Notes under the pieces: generated by a model
Seen by the model: the letters and a program-made list of their open reading frames with translations, nothing else
Told to the model about the DNA's origin: nothing
Databases searched by the model: none
Translations under genes and position numbers: made by a program
Source: an uncultured Saprospiraceae bacterium
GTDB lineage: Bacteria; Bacteroidota; Bacteroidia; Chitinophagales; Saprospiraceae
DNA length: 64,000 nt
Assembly: GCA_937921825.1 (NCBI GenBank)
Contig: CAKZVK010000025.1
Coordinates: forward strand, 21,090-85,089
Direction of reading: 5' to 3'
Shown here: one piece after another, positions 1 through 9,339 of the stretch
How positions within the stretch are numbered: position 1 is the first letter of the stretch
Layout of the letters: every line of letters begins with the position of its first letter

Positions 1-727
1 TCCACTTCTCAGAATCATAGGCGAGCTTGATTTTTCTATCGAAATCGAAACTAGCATTGGTGTCATAGTTGAAACCTAGATCCATCTTGTCCCCGATTTT
101 TCCATCCACATTCATTTGGATATCCATACCGAAATCAGGGAAGAACCATTGAGTCCTTTGATTCTCTAGAAGGTAAGGACTTTCATTCGTAGTATATCGG
201 GCACCAAAATTCAGATCTAGGGTACCTTGTGTTTCTATCGTAATGCCATTTCCTCCAAATAATCTATCTACTAAGTTCTTCTCGATGTCTACCTTGGACA
301 TAGGGTCAAAACGACCACTTTTACTTTTGTAGCTATCGCCGATACCTGCCAGCTTATTGAAATACTTTTGCTCTTGTTGCTTTGCTCTCCAGTCTATGTA
401 TTCTTGGAAAGTCATAGTGGTAGGTGTCCTGAAGTATTCGTCTCCTATTTTTTCGTAGATAACATAGCTGTCTGATTCAGCGTCGTATTCCACAGTCTGT
501 TCTATTTCTGATGGATAGATATCAAAAGGGTTGGAGTTGGGATCAGTGATATAATCGCCGTATCTATCTTGTAGCGGGAAGGTATCTAGCTCTGTAGTTA
601 TCTGAGCAAATGAGAGAGGAGCATCAAAGGGATTTGTAGGCCCATTTGCTGCTAACTGGCTCAGGTTAGTGATTATAAGAACACTTAATATTGCTAGTCC
701 GCTCGCTATCTTAGTCTTAGTTGTCAT
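1..727 (-). CDS. sprA: SprA (Sov) outer-membrane translocon of type IX secretion, N-terminal part, cut by the window start
   Basis: Reading the minus strand from an ATG at 725-727 gives 242 residues with no stop before the window edge. The N-terminus has a hydrophobic signal segment (about residues 5-27). Further in, the frame carries stretches typical of the SprA N-terminal region: DSYVIYEKIGDEYFRTPTTM, a segment around IETQGTLDLNFGARY, and FDYDTNASFDF-like repeats seen here as NYDTNASFDFDRKIKL. SprA is the very large barrel through which type IX secretion cargo leaves the cell, and it is needed for gliding in gliding species. The gene lies directly downstream of ruvA in the same direction, an order I recall from many Bacteroidota genomes. 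Most of the protein (usually over 2000 residues) lies outside the window. Confidence 0.88.
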   Translation of the reverse strand, partial: MTTKTKIASGLAILSVLIITNLSQLAANGPTNPFDAPLSFAQITTELDTFPLQDRYGDYITDPNSNPFDIYPSEIEQTVEYDAESDSYVIYEKIGDEYFRTPTTMTFQEYIDWRAKQQEQKYFNKLAGIGDSYKSKSGRFDPMSKVDIEKNLVDRLFGGNGITIETQGTLDLNFGARYTTNESPYLLENQRTQWFFPDFGMDIQMNVDGKIGDKMDLGFNYDTNASFDFDRKIKLAYDSEKW

Positions 728-1022
728 TATTTACTTCGTATCTTATTAGCCCTGCTTGTTTTTTTAGCCTATTCCTAAGAATATCTTGGACAGGTTTTAA
801 ACGTAATTAAAGTCCATTTATGTCTACCTACGTATATAAAGCTTTGGCCTTATGTCGCTAAGAAACACAATGCAGGTTCTGATATTTTCTTTATAAAGTC
901 TCTGATTAAAGGATTCTGAATTAATTCAGATGTTTTGTGATAGGATTGGTTTTTCAAAATATCAGCTAATGTGCTGAATATGAATTAGTTATAAATCTTA
1001 TTTTTTCTATTAGTCGATAAAC

Positions 1023-1613
1023 CTATGAAAGTTGTTTCAAGATCTGCTTTATCAATACTTCTACTTGGGTGATGTCAGAATTTTCGGAAATTACTTTATC
1101 CACCATTTTACCCACCTGAGACCTTTGAAAACCTAAAGCTAATAACGCTGAAATCGCTTCGTCTCGTATAGAATTAGGGGCAGAAATTGCAATAGTTTCA
1201 GTTTCCAAACTTTCTTTGGCTATTTTGTTTTTGAGGTCTAGAATTATCTGCTGAGCAGTCTTTGGACCAACACCTTTTACCTTCTTGAAAGCGGGTACAT
1301 TGTCCTGCAAGATTGCAGTTCGGGTTTCTGAAGGCGTCATATAGGATAAAATCACCCTTGCGGTGTTAGGTCCTACACCTTTTACGGAGATTAATTTGGA
1401 GAATAATTGCTTCTCCTCTAGCTGGTGAAAACCGTACAATGAATGCTCGTTCTCCCTGATAATCAGGTGAGTATATAGTTTTACTTCATCTAATTCCTCT
1501 ATGGTAGCATAGGTGTTCAGAGAGATATTGACCTGGTAGGCGATGCCTCCAATATCCAAAAAGACTAAAGTTGGTGTCTTGTGGCTTAATTTTCCTTCTA
1601 AATATGCTATCAA
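1023..1613 (-). CDS. ruvA: RuvA, Holliday junction branch migration DNA-binding subunit
   Basis: 196 residues, the normal RuvA length. The protein opens with MIAYLEGKL, the family signature for the OB-fold domain I. Two helix-hairpin-helix motifs follow, VKGVGPNTARVIL (about 75-90) and VKGVGPKTAQQIILDL (about 112-128), which bind the junction backbone. The C-terminal domain III (about 150-196) contacts RuvB. The start codon is TTG at 1611-1613; it places the protein exactly on the family N-terminus. RuvA tetramers load RuvB on Holliday junctions during recombination and repair. ruvB is not in the window, which is common in Bacteroidota. sprA follows 295 bases downstream on the same strand. 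Confidence 0.96.
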   Translation of the reverse strand: MIAYLEGKLSHKTPTLVFLDIGGIAYQVNISLNTYATIEELDEVKLYTHLIIRENEHSLYGFHQLEEKQLFSKLISVKGVGPNTARVILSYMTPSETRTAILQDNVPAFKKVKGVGPKTAQQIILDLKNKIAKESLETETIAISAPNSIRDEAISALLALGFQRSQVGKMVDKVISENSDITQVEVLIKQILKQLS

Positions 1614-1634
1614 AATGGGTATTTATATAGCCGG

Positions 1635-1642
1635 CAAAGATA
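1635..1642 (-). promoter_or_regulatory. Candidate -7 box (TATCTTTG) for ruvA
   Basis: Read on the minus strand the site is TATCTTTG, an exact match to the Bacteroidota -7 consensus TAnnTTTG. It lies 21 bases upstream of the ruvA TTG start, which would give a short leader. I see no well-spaced -33 TTTG, so this is a motif-based call only. Confidence 0.42.
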
Positions 1643-1729
1643 ACTAATTTCTAACAAATTAAAATATATTGTAATATGTAAGTAATTAGAAAACAGATTT
1701 ATATCTAGAAGAATTGCAGTTTGCCAGAA

Positions 1730-3352
1730 TTAGTCCTCCTCTATATAAACAGACTGGAATTTTGGTGTAAAACTAGTAGGGTCAGCAGCAGACATATATT
1801 CTCTCCAGTTTCTAGGGCAAGAATCCGCAGAAAGCAGGCTGCCCTCAGGGATATAAGGATATAGTTTGTGATAATTACGAGAGAGATGTTGGTCTACTCT
1901 CTGATAGACATGTGATCTATTGATTTTATCAGGATGATCAATACCACTGGCAGCCATAAGTTCTACAAAAGCCGACACCGTTTCTTTGTGGTAATTGGCT
2001 ACTCTGACTTTCTTATCATTGACATCGAGTCCTCTGACCAGTTTCGGATCTTGGGTAGCGACACCAGTCGGGCAGGTGTTATGATTACATTCTAGAGCTT
2101 GGATACAACCCACTGCCATCATCATAGCTCGAGCACTGTAAGTAAGATCTGCTCCTAAGGCAATAGCTTTATAGATATCAAAACCTGATACAATCTTCCC
2201 AGAAGCAATCAGTGTGATATCTTTTTTGATGTCAAAACCTACCAGTGCATTGTAGACAAATGAGATTCCTTCACGGAATGGTGTACCTACAGAATTACTA
2301 AACTCTAAAGGTGCCGCTCCAGTGCCTCCTTCACCTCCATCTACTGAGATAAAATCTGGCTTTATACCAGTCTCTATCATAGCTTTGCAGATTGCTAAAA
2401 ATTCACTTTTATGCCCTACACATAGCTTAAAACCCACAGGTTTGCCTCCTGATAAATCTTGACATTGTTTTATGAATTTTAGTAATTCTACAGGAGTGCT
2501 AAAGGCCTTGTGGTAGGGTGGTGAGAGTACAGCTTTGTAGGGTTCTATGTTCCTGATTTTAGCAATTTCTGGAGTTGCTTTTTTAGCAGGTAGTATACCA
2601 CCGTGACCAGGCTTAGCACCTTGTGATAGCTTGATTTCTATCATTTTGACATTATCAGCTTTGGTTCTTTCTGCGTATAGCTCTGGTGAGAAATTACCAT
2701 CACTTGTACGACAGCCGAAGTATCCTGTACCTATCTGATAAATGAGGTCTCCATTATACTCATCATGATAGGGGGAGATGCCTCCCTCTCCAGTATTATG
2801 TGCAAAGTTTCCGATCGCTGCTCCACCATTAAGTGCCATCACAGCATTTTTGCTGAGTGATCCGAAGCTCATAGCGGAGACATTGAATATGCTGCAGCTG
2901 TAGGGCTGTCTGCAAGATGGACCTCCTACCGTCGCTCTAGGATGATGATCCATATCATGAGGATTGATCGGATTGATACTATGATTCATCCATTCATAAC
3001 CCTCATCATAGACATTCAATTGAGTACCGAAAGGAGTAGTGTCATTGATCGCTTTGGCTCTTTGATATACGATATTTCTTTTGATTCGGGAGAAAGGTCT
3101 ACCATCTGTATCTGGCTCTACAAAGTACTGGTATAGCTTAGGTCTCAGCCATTCTGCTATAAATCTAGACCTTCCTAGGATAGGAAAATTTCTTTTGATC
3201 GCGGACTTGTTTTGGAATGCATCTATAAGTCCTAGTAGAAGTAAAGGACCCAGAATGACCAGTGCCCAAAGAAAATTAGTGCTAACAAAAAAGCTTAGGG
3301 CAGCAATGGCTGCGATAATCAAGAAAGCTAGAATTAGAAAGCCAGTACGCAT
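1730..3352 (-). CDS. FMN-binding glutamate synthase family protein, membrane-anchored
   Basis: 540 residues. The first 50 residues hold two hydrophobic segments, so the enzyme is probably membrane-anchored. The rest matches the glutamate synthase central/FMN domain: PFGTQLNVYDEGYEWM, NVSAMSFGSLSKNAV, GEGGISPYH, EIKLSQGAKPGHGGILPA and the phosphate-binding SVDGGEGGTGAAPLEF. The Cys motif CNHNTCPTGVATQDP (about residues 420-434) is the region that ligates an Fe-S cluster in this family. There are no amidotransferase or GXGXG domains, so it resembles the stand-alone family often labelled FMN-binding glutamate synthase. The electron donor and true substrate are unknown. The aldose epimerase gene lies 32 bases upstream on the same strand, so the two may be cotranscribed. 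Confidence 0.88.
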   Translation of the reverse strand: MRTGFLILAFLIIAAIAALSFFVSTNFLWALVILGPLLLLGLIDAFQNKSAIKRNFPILGRSRFIAEWLRPKLYQYFVEPDTDGRPFSRIKRNIVYQRAKAINDTTPFGTQLNVYDEGYEWMNHSINPINPHDMDHHPRATVGGPSCRQPYSCSIFNVSAMSFGSLSKNAVMALNGGAAIGNFAHNTGEGGISPYHDEYNGDLIYQIGTGYFGCRTSDGNFSPELYAERTKADNVKMIEIKLSQGAKPGHGGILPAKKATPEIAKIRNIEPYKAVLSPPYHKAFSTPVELLKFIKQCQDLSGGKPVGFKLCVGHKSEFLAICKAMIETGIKPDFISVDGGEGGTGAAPLEFSNSVGTPFREGISFVYNALVGFDIKKDITLIASGKIVSGFDIYKAIALGADLTYSARAMMMAVGCIQALECNHNTCPTGVATQDPKLVRGLDVNDKKVRVANYHKETVSAFVELMAASGIDHPDKINRSHVYQRVDQHLSRNYHKLYPYIPEGSLLSADSCPRNWREYMSAADPTSFTPKFQSVYIEED

Positions 3353-3384
3353 CCTTCAAAATTTTATTTAAATATAAGATTAGA

Positions 3385-4314
3385 TTACTGTTTTGTTAGT
3401 AGGCTGATCTTCATTCTAAAATTTCTAGAACTTTGAGGATCAATAAATTGCAGCCCTATTTTATTATTGAATGCATTAGGAGCACAGGTCTGAGGTTCTA
3501 TGGCGATGCAATCTCGCTCAGGTGGGATATATACTTGTATAAAGTCAAAATCTTCGATGTCAATTTTTACCGTTTGGTGCTTATGAGGGTCATGAAGTAG
3601 GATATCCTGACTATCTCCTTTTATAAAACAACTATCTAGTTCAGTATTGCCAATAGGCGCAGTTTTTTCAAATTTGTAGTAATTGACAGTCTTGCCTTGC
3701 GGTATAAGATTCTCATCTACCTCCAATTTTTCTTTTGCACCAAGTGCCAGACTTAGGTCATCTACTCTGGATGAGCTCTTAAAATAGGGATGCCAGCCAT
3801 AGCCAAAAGGTAATTTCGACTTTGAGTGGTTAGTGATAGTGGTTTTGATTTCTAGAGAATTGGCTTTGAGTTGGAAGCAGTTTACTATATGATAGTCAAA
3901 CGGGAAGGAGGGACTGGCTTTGTGAGTATAAGTGCACTTGAGAAAATTATTTTTTTGATCCCACTCTGAAATCTCAAAAGCTTGGTTATAAATGTGTCCA
4001 TGAAGTGCATTGGGCCTCCCAAAATCATTAAGCTCAAATCTGACAGGTGTATTACTTATTTCGGATTGTCCATTTTTTAGTCTGTTAGGAAATGGAAATA
4101 ATTGACTGCCTGCAAATGCATTTTGATAGTACTCTTTTGGTGCCTGTTCTGGCCAGGGTTTTAACATTTCTCTGCTTTGACCTTGGTCAGTGAGCACTAG
4201 TTGGAATAAGGCCCCACCTAGAGATGGCACGATACTGAGAGCACAGTCTTGCTTAAAAGACTTTAGGGTATATACATCAAGTGTTCCTTTCTTTTCTCTA
4301 TGGAGTTCTAGCAT
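3385..4314 (-). CDS. Aldose 1-epimerase (mutarotase) family protein
   Basis: 309 residues, the usual length for a galactose mutarotase-like enzyme. Family motifs are visible: FPNRLKNG (about 76-83), NALHGHIYNQAFEI (about 100-113), YGWHPYFK (His about 175) and IAIEPQTCAPNAFNN (Glu about 272). The His and Glu are the expected general acid and base that interconvert alpha and beta anomers. There is no signal peptide, so it is cytoplasmic. No sugar operon is nearby, so the natural substrate cannot be inferred. It starts at an ATG 73 bases from the divergent M1 peptidase gene and reads towards the FMN oxidoreductase. Confidence 0.9.
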   Translation of the reverse strand: MLELHREKKGTLDVYTLKSFKQDCALSIVPSLGGALFQLVLTDQGQSREMLKPWPEQAPKEYYQNAFAGSQLFPFPNRLKNGQSEISNTPVRFELNDFGRPNALHGHIYNQAFEISEWDQKNNFLKCTYTHKASPSFPFDYHIVNCFQLKANSLEIKTTITNHSKSKLPFGYGWHPYFKSSSRVDDLSLALGAKEKLEVDENLIPQGKTVNYYKFEKTAPIGNTELDSCFIKGDSQDILLHDPHKHQTVKIDIEDFDFIQVYIPPERDCIAIEPQTCAPNAFNNKIGLQFIDPQSSRNFRMKISLLTKQ

Positions 4315-4358
4315 TATAAAGACTTAGATTTATATCATAAAGAAAGGTATTAGAAAGT

Positions 4359-4366
4359 TATCTTTG
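4359..4366 (+). promoter_or_regulatory. Candidate -7 box (TATCTTTG) for the M1 peptidase gene
   Basis: TATCTTTG matches the Bacteroidota consensus TAnnTTTG and lies 21 bases before the ATG of the M1 aminopeptidase, in the divergent spacer with the aldose epimerase gene. No clear -33 box is visible at the usual distance. Confidence 0.42.
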
Positions 4367-4387
4367 TCCACTTAATAAGTATTAATA

Positions 4388-6961
4388 ATGAGAAGAGTAG
4401 AAGTATTAGGACTAGTAGCTATCCTTTTTCTTTTAGGTTCTTGTAAGAGCACAAAAGATCTGAGCCCTGAGCTTGTAGAGTATGAGGAGGAAATGCTGGA
4501 CACCTTGTTTGTGACTGCGCCTGCTATAACTAAGGAAGAAAAGAATGAGTTACCTGTCTATAGAGCTTCTGCGACTCGGACCCATGACTTACTGCATACT
4601 AAGCTAGAGGTAGCTTTTGATTGGAAGAAGCAACATGTCCTAGGAAAAGCAGAACTGGAACTTAAACCCTTATTTTATGAGACAAATACTTTACTCCTAG
4701 ATGCAAAGGTTTTTGATATTCACAGTATCAAGCAGAATGGTAAGGATCTAGAATATACCTATGATGACTATGTGTTAGAAATAACCTTGGATAAGGTCTA
4801 TACTCGAGAGGAGTCCTACAAGATAAATATAGACTATACTGCTAAGCCTAATGAAGGTCCCACAGGTGGCAGTGCAGCTATAACTTCTGATAAAGGCTTG
4901 TTTTTTATAAATCCCGAAAGTCAAAATAAATTCAAACCACAACAAATCTGGACCCAAGGCGAAACCGAAAATAGTAGCAGATGGTTTCCTACTATAGACA
5001 AACCCAATGAGCGCTGTAGCCAAGAAGTATATGTGACTGTGCAAGATAGATTTCAGACACTTTCTAATGGAAAGTTTATGTCATCAAAGAAGAATGCTGA
5101 TGGTACTCGAACTGATTATTGGAAGCAAGAAAAACCACATGCGCCATATCTCTTTATGTTGGGGATAGGAGAGTATGCTATTGTAAAAGATACTTGGAAT
5201 GGCAAAGACTTACTCTATTATGTGGAGCCAGAATTTGAAGAGCATGCTGAAAAGATATTTAATCATACACCTGAGATGTTGACCTTCTTTTCTGACGTGC
5301 TAGACTATCCTTATCCTTGGGATAAATATGCACAGATCGTCTGCAAAGATTATGTCTCTGGTGCTATGGAAAATACAGGTGCAGTTGTCTTTGGTGATTT
5401 TGTGCAGAAGACCACTCGAGAGTTGTTAGACGGAAATAATGATGACATCGTAGCACATGAAATGTTTCATCATTGGTTTGGAGATTTAGTGACTTGTGAG
5501 AGTTGGTCTAATCTTACTTTGAATGAAGGTTTTGCCACCTATGGTGAGTATCTGTGGCAAGAGTATAAGTATGGTCACGAAGCTGCAGAAAGAAAAAGAC
5601 TTCAAGATCTCAATGGCTATATCATGACAGCAGACAGGGGAGGGACCCATGACTTGATTGATTTTGGTTTTGAGGATAAAGAGAAAATGTTTGATGGGCA
5701 TAGTTATAACAAAGGAGGACTGATCGTACACATGCTTAGGAACTATGTGGGTGATGAAGCTTTCTTTGCTTCTCTAAAGAAATACCTCACACAGCATGAG
5801 TATACAGATGTGGAGGCGCACGAATTAAGAATAGCTTTTGAGGATACGACTGGCGAAGACCTCAATTGGTTTTTTAACCAATGGTTTTTTGATAAAGGAC
5901 ATCCACAGTTAGACATTAAGTATGACATAGATCTAGAGGTCAATAAAGTTTTTATAGACGTAGAGCAGACACAAGATGTCGAGGATAATGTTGCGATTTT
6001 CCAACTGCCTTTTAAGACAGCCATGTATTACGCAAATGGGGATGTAGAATATGTTGACTTGTATATGGATAAAAGAGAGCAGTTGTTTGAAATAGAGTTA
6101 GGAGAAGAAGCCCCTGTCGTTGTAGTTCTAGATGGTACTCATGATATTCTATCTACTTCTAGAGAAGAAAGAACGGAGCAAGACTATCTGAATTTATTTA
6201 AGCTGTCTTCAGAGTATGAAGATAAGTATATTGCCCTGACCGAACTTAAAAGTACTTCTGCTGCTCAGAAACTAATTCTAACGGCAGTAGAAGATCCGTC
6301 AGAGGAAATAAGGCTAATGGGTCTCAATGCACTATCAGCTAAGAGAGATGCTGCTATCTTAGAACGACTGGCCTTAAATGATGAAAGCTCTGCTGTACGA
6401 ACAAACTCACTGAAAAAGTTGAAGTCTTTTGAGGTAGCTAAAAAAGCAATACAAAAAGACCAATCATTCAGAGTGATCTCAGCCGCCTTGACTATCATAA
6501 ACGATACAGATCCTAAAGCTGGCCTAGAAGAAGCATACAGGCTAACCAACAGCTATTACAAGCCGATGATAGGTGCCATAGGAGAGATATTTTCTAAATC
6601 AAAAGATGTTCAGTATCTAGATTTCTTTGAGACAAATCTGGACCAAGTGAGCATGTTTGGGTTCTTCAATTACATTTCTCAATATGGAAAACTGGCGAAA
6701 GTCGCTGATGCCCAGCGTATCTCCGAAACTGCTAAATATCTGAAAGCAGTTGCTGCTGAAGGTAATAGTGCTTATTTCAAGAAGTACTCTGCTACTAATC
6801 TGATAGAATCTCTTAAACAAGAACTGAATACAAGAGATGCCGAAGATAAAGCTGTAATAGAGGCAAAAAATAAATTGGGTCGTTACATGACTCAAATCGT
6901 GAATACTACTCAAGATTCAAGGTTGCGAGGCGCATTCAGTCAGTATATAGAGACGCCGTAA
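4388..6961 (+). CDS. M1 family zinc aminopeptidase, lipoprotein
   Basis: 857 residues. The N-terminus ends in LLGSCKS, a lipobox, so the enzyme is probably tethered to the outer membrane. The M1 catalytic domain shows the exopeptidase motif SGAMENTGAV (about 323-332), the zinc motif HEMFHHW (about 357-363) and the third zinc ligand in NEGFATYGEYLW (about 376-387). This family removes N-terminal residues from peptides, here probably in the periplasm or at the surface. The C-terminal 250 residues (from about 610) are helical and look like HEAT repeats, as in ERAP/DUF3458-type M1 enzymes. It ends 8 bases from the convergent sulfotransferase gene. Confidence 0.95.
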   Translation: MRRVEVLGLVAILFLLGSCKSTKDLSPELVEYEEEMLDTLFVTAPAITKEEKNELPVYRASATRTHDLLHTKLEVAFDWKKQHVLGKAELELKPLFYETNTLLLDAKVFDIHSIKQNGKDLEYTYDDYVLEITLDKVYTREESYKINIDYTAKPNEGPTGGSAAITSDKGLFFINPESQNKFKPQQIWTQGETENSSRWFPTIDKPNERCSQEVYVTVQDRFQTLSNGKFMSSKKNADGTRTDYWKQEKPHAPYLFMLGIGEYAIVKDTWNGKDLLYYVEPEFEEHAEKIFNHTPEMLTFFSDVLDYPYPWDKYAQIVCKDYVSGAMENTGAVVFGDFVQKTTRELLDGNNDDIVAHEMFHHWFGDLVTCESWSNLTLNEGFATYGEYLWQEYKYGHEAAERKRLQDLNGYIMTADRGGTHDLIDFGFEDKEKMFDGHSYNKGGLIVHMLRNYVGDEAFFASLKKYLTQHEYTDVEAHELRIAFEDTTGEDLNWFFNQWFFDKGHPQLDIKYDIDLEVNKVFIDVEQTQDVEDNVAIFQLPFKTAMYYANGDVEYVDLYMDKREQLFEIELGEEAPVVVVLDGTHDILSTSREERTEQDYLNLFKLSSEYEDKYIALTELKSTSAAQKLILTAVEDPSEEIRLMGLNALSAKRDAAILERLALNDESSAVRTNSLKKLKSFEVAKKAIQKDQSFRVISAALTIINDTDPKAGLEEAYRLTNSYYKPMIGAIGEIFSKSKDVQYLDFFETNLDQVSMFGFFNYISQYGKLAKVADAQRISETAKYLKAVAAEGNSAYFKKYSATNLIESLKQELNTRDAEDKAVIEAKNKLGRYMTQIVNTTQDSRLRGAFSQYIETP

Positions 6962-6968
6962 TAAGGAG

Positions 6969-7649
6969 TTAAACTTTTGATCCTGATAGTAGAGATTGCA
7001 TCATGGCATGGAAGTCTTCTTTCTTGTTTAGATGAGGTAGAGGCTCGGAAGGAAGGTCTACACCAAGAAAATTACAAAGGGGCGCCCATCCTTCATTGAG
7101 GTCGTAGATAAGAAGTTGTTCTTTTGGGACAAACGCTTTTACTTCTTTATGATGGGCTTCCCAGATAGTTCTCACAAATTCTTTATCGTCAAATCTTCCT
7201 TGGAATAGTACTTTCCAGAGATAGTGCTTTACAAACATTCTGCACTTCATAACTTTTCTCAACCTACTATCAGTGAGTAATCTGATTTTTAGTTTTATTC
7301 CTTGTAGGGTAGTCTTTGGGCCAGCGACATAGATGGTCTTCTTTACACTTTCATACCAGCCTTCAAAAGCTCTAGTAGATAGAATCACTTTAGCATCAGG
7401 GTATTTATTGAGGTGTTCCTGATACCAAGGGAAGCAAGGGAAATCTACACTAGATTGGTAACCATCATAAAGGGCATCCCAGTCAGTATCTTTAGTGTCT
7501 CTTAAGGTTGTCCAATAGTGTAAGCTGTCTGGATTGTTGAGGAGTTCTTTGAAGTGATAAGCTTTTCCGTAGCCTATTAATTCCAGAGATTTTTTGAGAG
7601 AGTTAGTGCCAGTCCTTGGAAACCCAGCACCAATTACTTTTATTGACAT
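6969..7649 (-). CDS. Sulfotransferase family protein (Sulfotransfer_4 type)
   Basis: 226 residues. The N-terminus VIGAGFPRTGTNSLKKSLEL is the PAPS 5'-phosphosulfate-binding loop of this family. The downstream pattern KAYHFKELL, VDFPCFPWYQEHLNKYP and VILSTRAFEGWYESV (the 3'-phosphate-binding SxRxxxxWxxS region) is what Sulfotransfer_4 proteins show. No signal peptide is present, so it should act in the cytoplasm, moving sulfate from PAPS onto an unknown acceptor. An arylsulfate sulfotransferase gene follows 67 bases away on the other side (upstream on the same strand), which makes sulfation chemistry a theme of this block. The acceptor is not predictable from sequence. Confidence 0.88.
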   Translation of the reverse strand: MSIKVIGAGFPRTGTNSLKKSLELIGYGKAYHFKELLNNPDSLHYWTTLRDTKDTDWDALYDGYQSSVDFPCFPWYQEHLNKYPDAKVILSTRAFEGWYESVKKTIYVAGPKTTLQGIKLKIRLLTDSRLRKVMKCRMFVKHYLWKVLFQGRFDDKEFVRTIWEAHHKEVKAFVPKEQLLIYDLNEGWAPLCNFLGVDLPSEPLPHLNKKEDFHAMMQSLLSGSKV

Positions 7650-7715
7650 CTTACCTTATTTAGCTGATTAGATCGGTTCTGAAACAAGAGCCCGAACTTA
7701 AGAAAAATAAGTAAG

Positions 7716-9257
7716 TTAATACTGTAGAATCATTCTTTCTGATCTATAGGCAATGTCTCGTTGGCCCCAGCCAGGTTTGTCACTACCATTTGCATCCTTG
7801 TAAGAAATTTTTGCCTCGAAGACAACTTCATTGCTAGGCTTGTCTACCTCTACTATTTTTCCATGTCGATTACCCTTAGGGTATATAAAGCCAGAGGTGA
7901 TAAGAACATTTCCTTCTGACTCCAAGTAATCTACGTCACTAATTATAGAGGAGAAGAATTCATGCTGTCTCTCCTTTCCATATTGCCAGACTTGTTTGAC
8001 GGTCTTGTCAGTTGCATTGATTTCGTATTCTACTGCTCTGGAGTAAGTTGGCGTTTCATTGAAGTTCCTATAGGTACCATTATCGAAAACAATTAGGTTG
8101 CCATTCGGCATTAGAGCTGGTGCATGATTACCCCAGGCAAAGTCAAAATCTTCAGCACTTTTAGACCCTTGCTGAATGGCCTCTGCATAAGGGATATTGT
8201 TTTTGTCTATTGCGGTAAGTAATGAGGGTTTGGTGTCTGGTCCTTCGGAGTTTCTTCCTGCATTTCCCCAGTTTTTATGAGGAGAAAGTATCCAGTTGAG
8301 CTTATCGTCCCAAGTTATTTCGCAGAGGCCTTGGTTTTTATTGGATACTATTATTGTGCTATCGGCTTCATTGAAGTAGAGTCCATTCATGTGTAGCCAA
8401 TCTACTTTTCTAAACAGATTCAAATCATGTCTATTTACATCCAAGTGTTTAGCAAGATCCCATTCTTTAGTAATCTTGTTTTGCTGGTTGTCCCAGAGAG
8501 CTATCCAGTCATTGTCAGATTTCATTGTTTCTCCTCCCACGACCATCCTAGAATCTCTTTTTCCTACAGCAAGTAGATAATCACCATTCGGCAGTACTGC
8601 TATATCATGATGGATGCCATAGTTATTAGGTACTTCAGTTTTTTTCATGACTCTGCCGAGCATATCAAATTCGTAGATGACATGTCTGCCTGCCATCATT
8701 ATTCTGCCGTTTTTTAGTTGCTGGAATGGCCCCATCATTTTATTATTAAATGAGAGGTTGAGTAACCATCTTACCTGACCTTGATCGTCGAAAATCATGG
8801 GACAGGAGTGATACCTTCCACCCTGTGCAAAATGGAAATCTACGGCATGGAGGCCAGATGCCATTTGTGTCCTGTCTATTTTCGATATTTCTATATCAGG
8901 AAAGCCATTAGCTAAAGGAGTTGTTTTAATATTTATGGTGTCCACTGCTACGCCTCCAGCATACTCAAGATTTAGAACCACTTGGTTCTTTTTATCAGGA
9001 TAAAGACCGAGCACAGGTATTTCTAGGACCTTTGCTTCGACATCAAAGGACTGCTCTATTGCTGTTAGGCCTAGGACTTTATAGCTGGCACGGCAAGCCT
9101 TGTTAGCCTCTATTTTGATTATCGCAGATAGGGGATTTATATTGGATGGATTAAGTTGGACAGATGTCTTGTAATCTAAGGTACTTGATTGGCAACCTAC
9201 AGCCAACGTTATGATTATAGCAAATACGCTTGATAAACAAATAAATTTTGTTGCCAT
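7716..9257 (-). CDS. Aryl-sulfate sulfotransferase (ASST family), lipoprotein
   Basis: 513 residues with a lipoprotein signal ending LAVGCQSS. The body is a six-bladed-propeller-like ASST: NYGIHHDIAVLPNGDYLLA (about 210-228), DWLHMNGLYFNEADSTIIVS (about 288-307), FDFAWGNHAPALMPNGNLIV (about 372-391) and FDNGTYRNF. The conserved histidines sit in IHHD, WLHMN and GNHAP; in E. coli ASST a histidine carries the sulfate covalently. ASST enzymes transfer sulfate from phenolic sulfate esters to phenols in the periplasm without PAPS. The lipobox implies outer-membrane tethering. Its neighbours are a PAPS-type sulfotransferase downstream and an ASPIC/UnbV lipoprotein divergently upstream. Confidence 0.87.
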   Translation of the reverse strand: MATKFICLSSVFAIIITLAVGCQSSTLDYKTSVQLNPSNINPLSAIIKIEANKACRASYKVLGLTAIEQSFDVEAKVLEIPVLGLYPDKKNQVVLNLEYAGGVAVDTINIKTTPLANGFPDIEISKIDRTQMASGLHAVDFHFAQGGRYHSCPMIFDDQGQVRWLLNLSFNNKMMGPFQQLKNGRIMMAGRHVIYEFDMLGRVMKKTEVPNNYGIHHDIAVLPNGDYLLAVGKRDSRMVVGGETMKSDNDWIALWDNQQNKITKEWDLAKHLDVNRHDLNLFRKVDWLHMNGLYFNEADSTIIVSNKNQGLCEITWDDKLNWILSPHKNWGNAGRNSEGPDTKPSLLTAIDKNNIPYAEAIQQGSKSAEDFDFAWGNHAPALMPNGNLIVFDNGTYRNFNETPTYSRAVEYEINATDKTVKQVWQYGKERQHEFFSSIISDVDYLESEGNVLITSGFIYPKGNRHGKIVEVDKPSNEVVFEAKISYKDANGSDKPGWGQRDIAYRSERMILQY

Positions 9258-9339
9258 TAGTAGATTCTTTATTAAGAATTAGAGGAAGTAGTCTATCTTG
9301 CGATTTTTCAAAAAAGAAAGCTACACTTAAATTTTCAAA

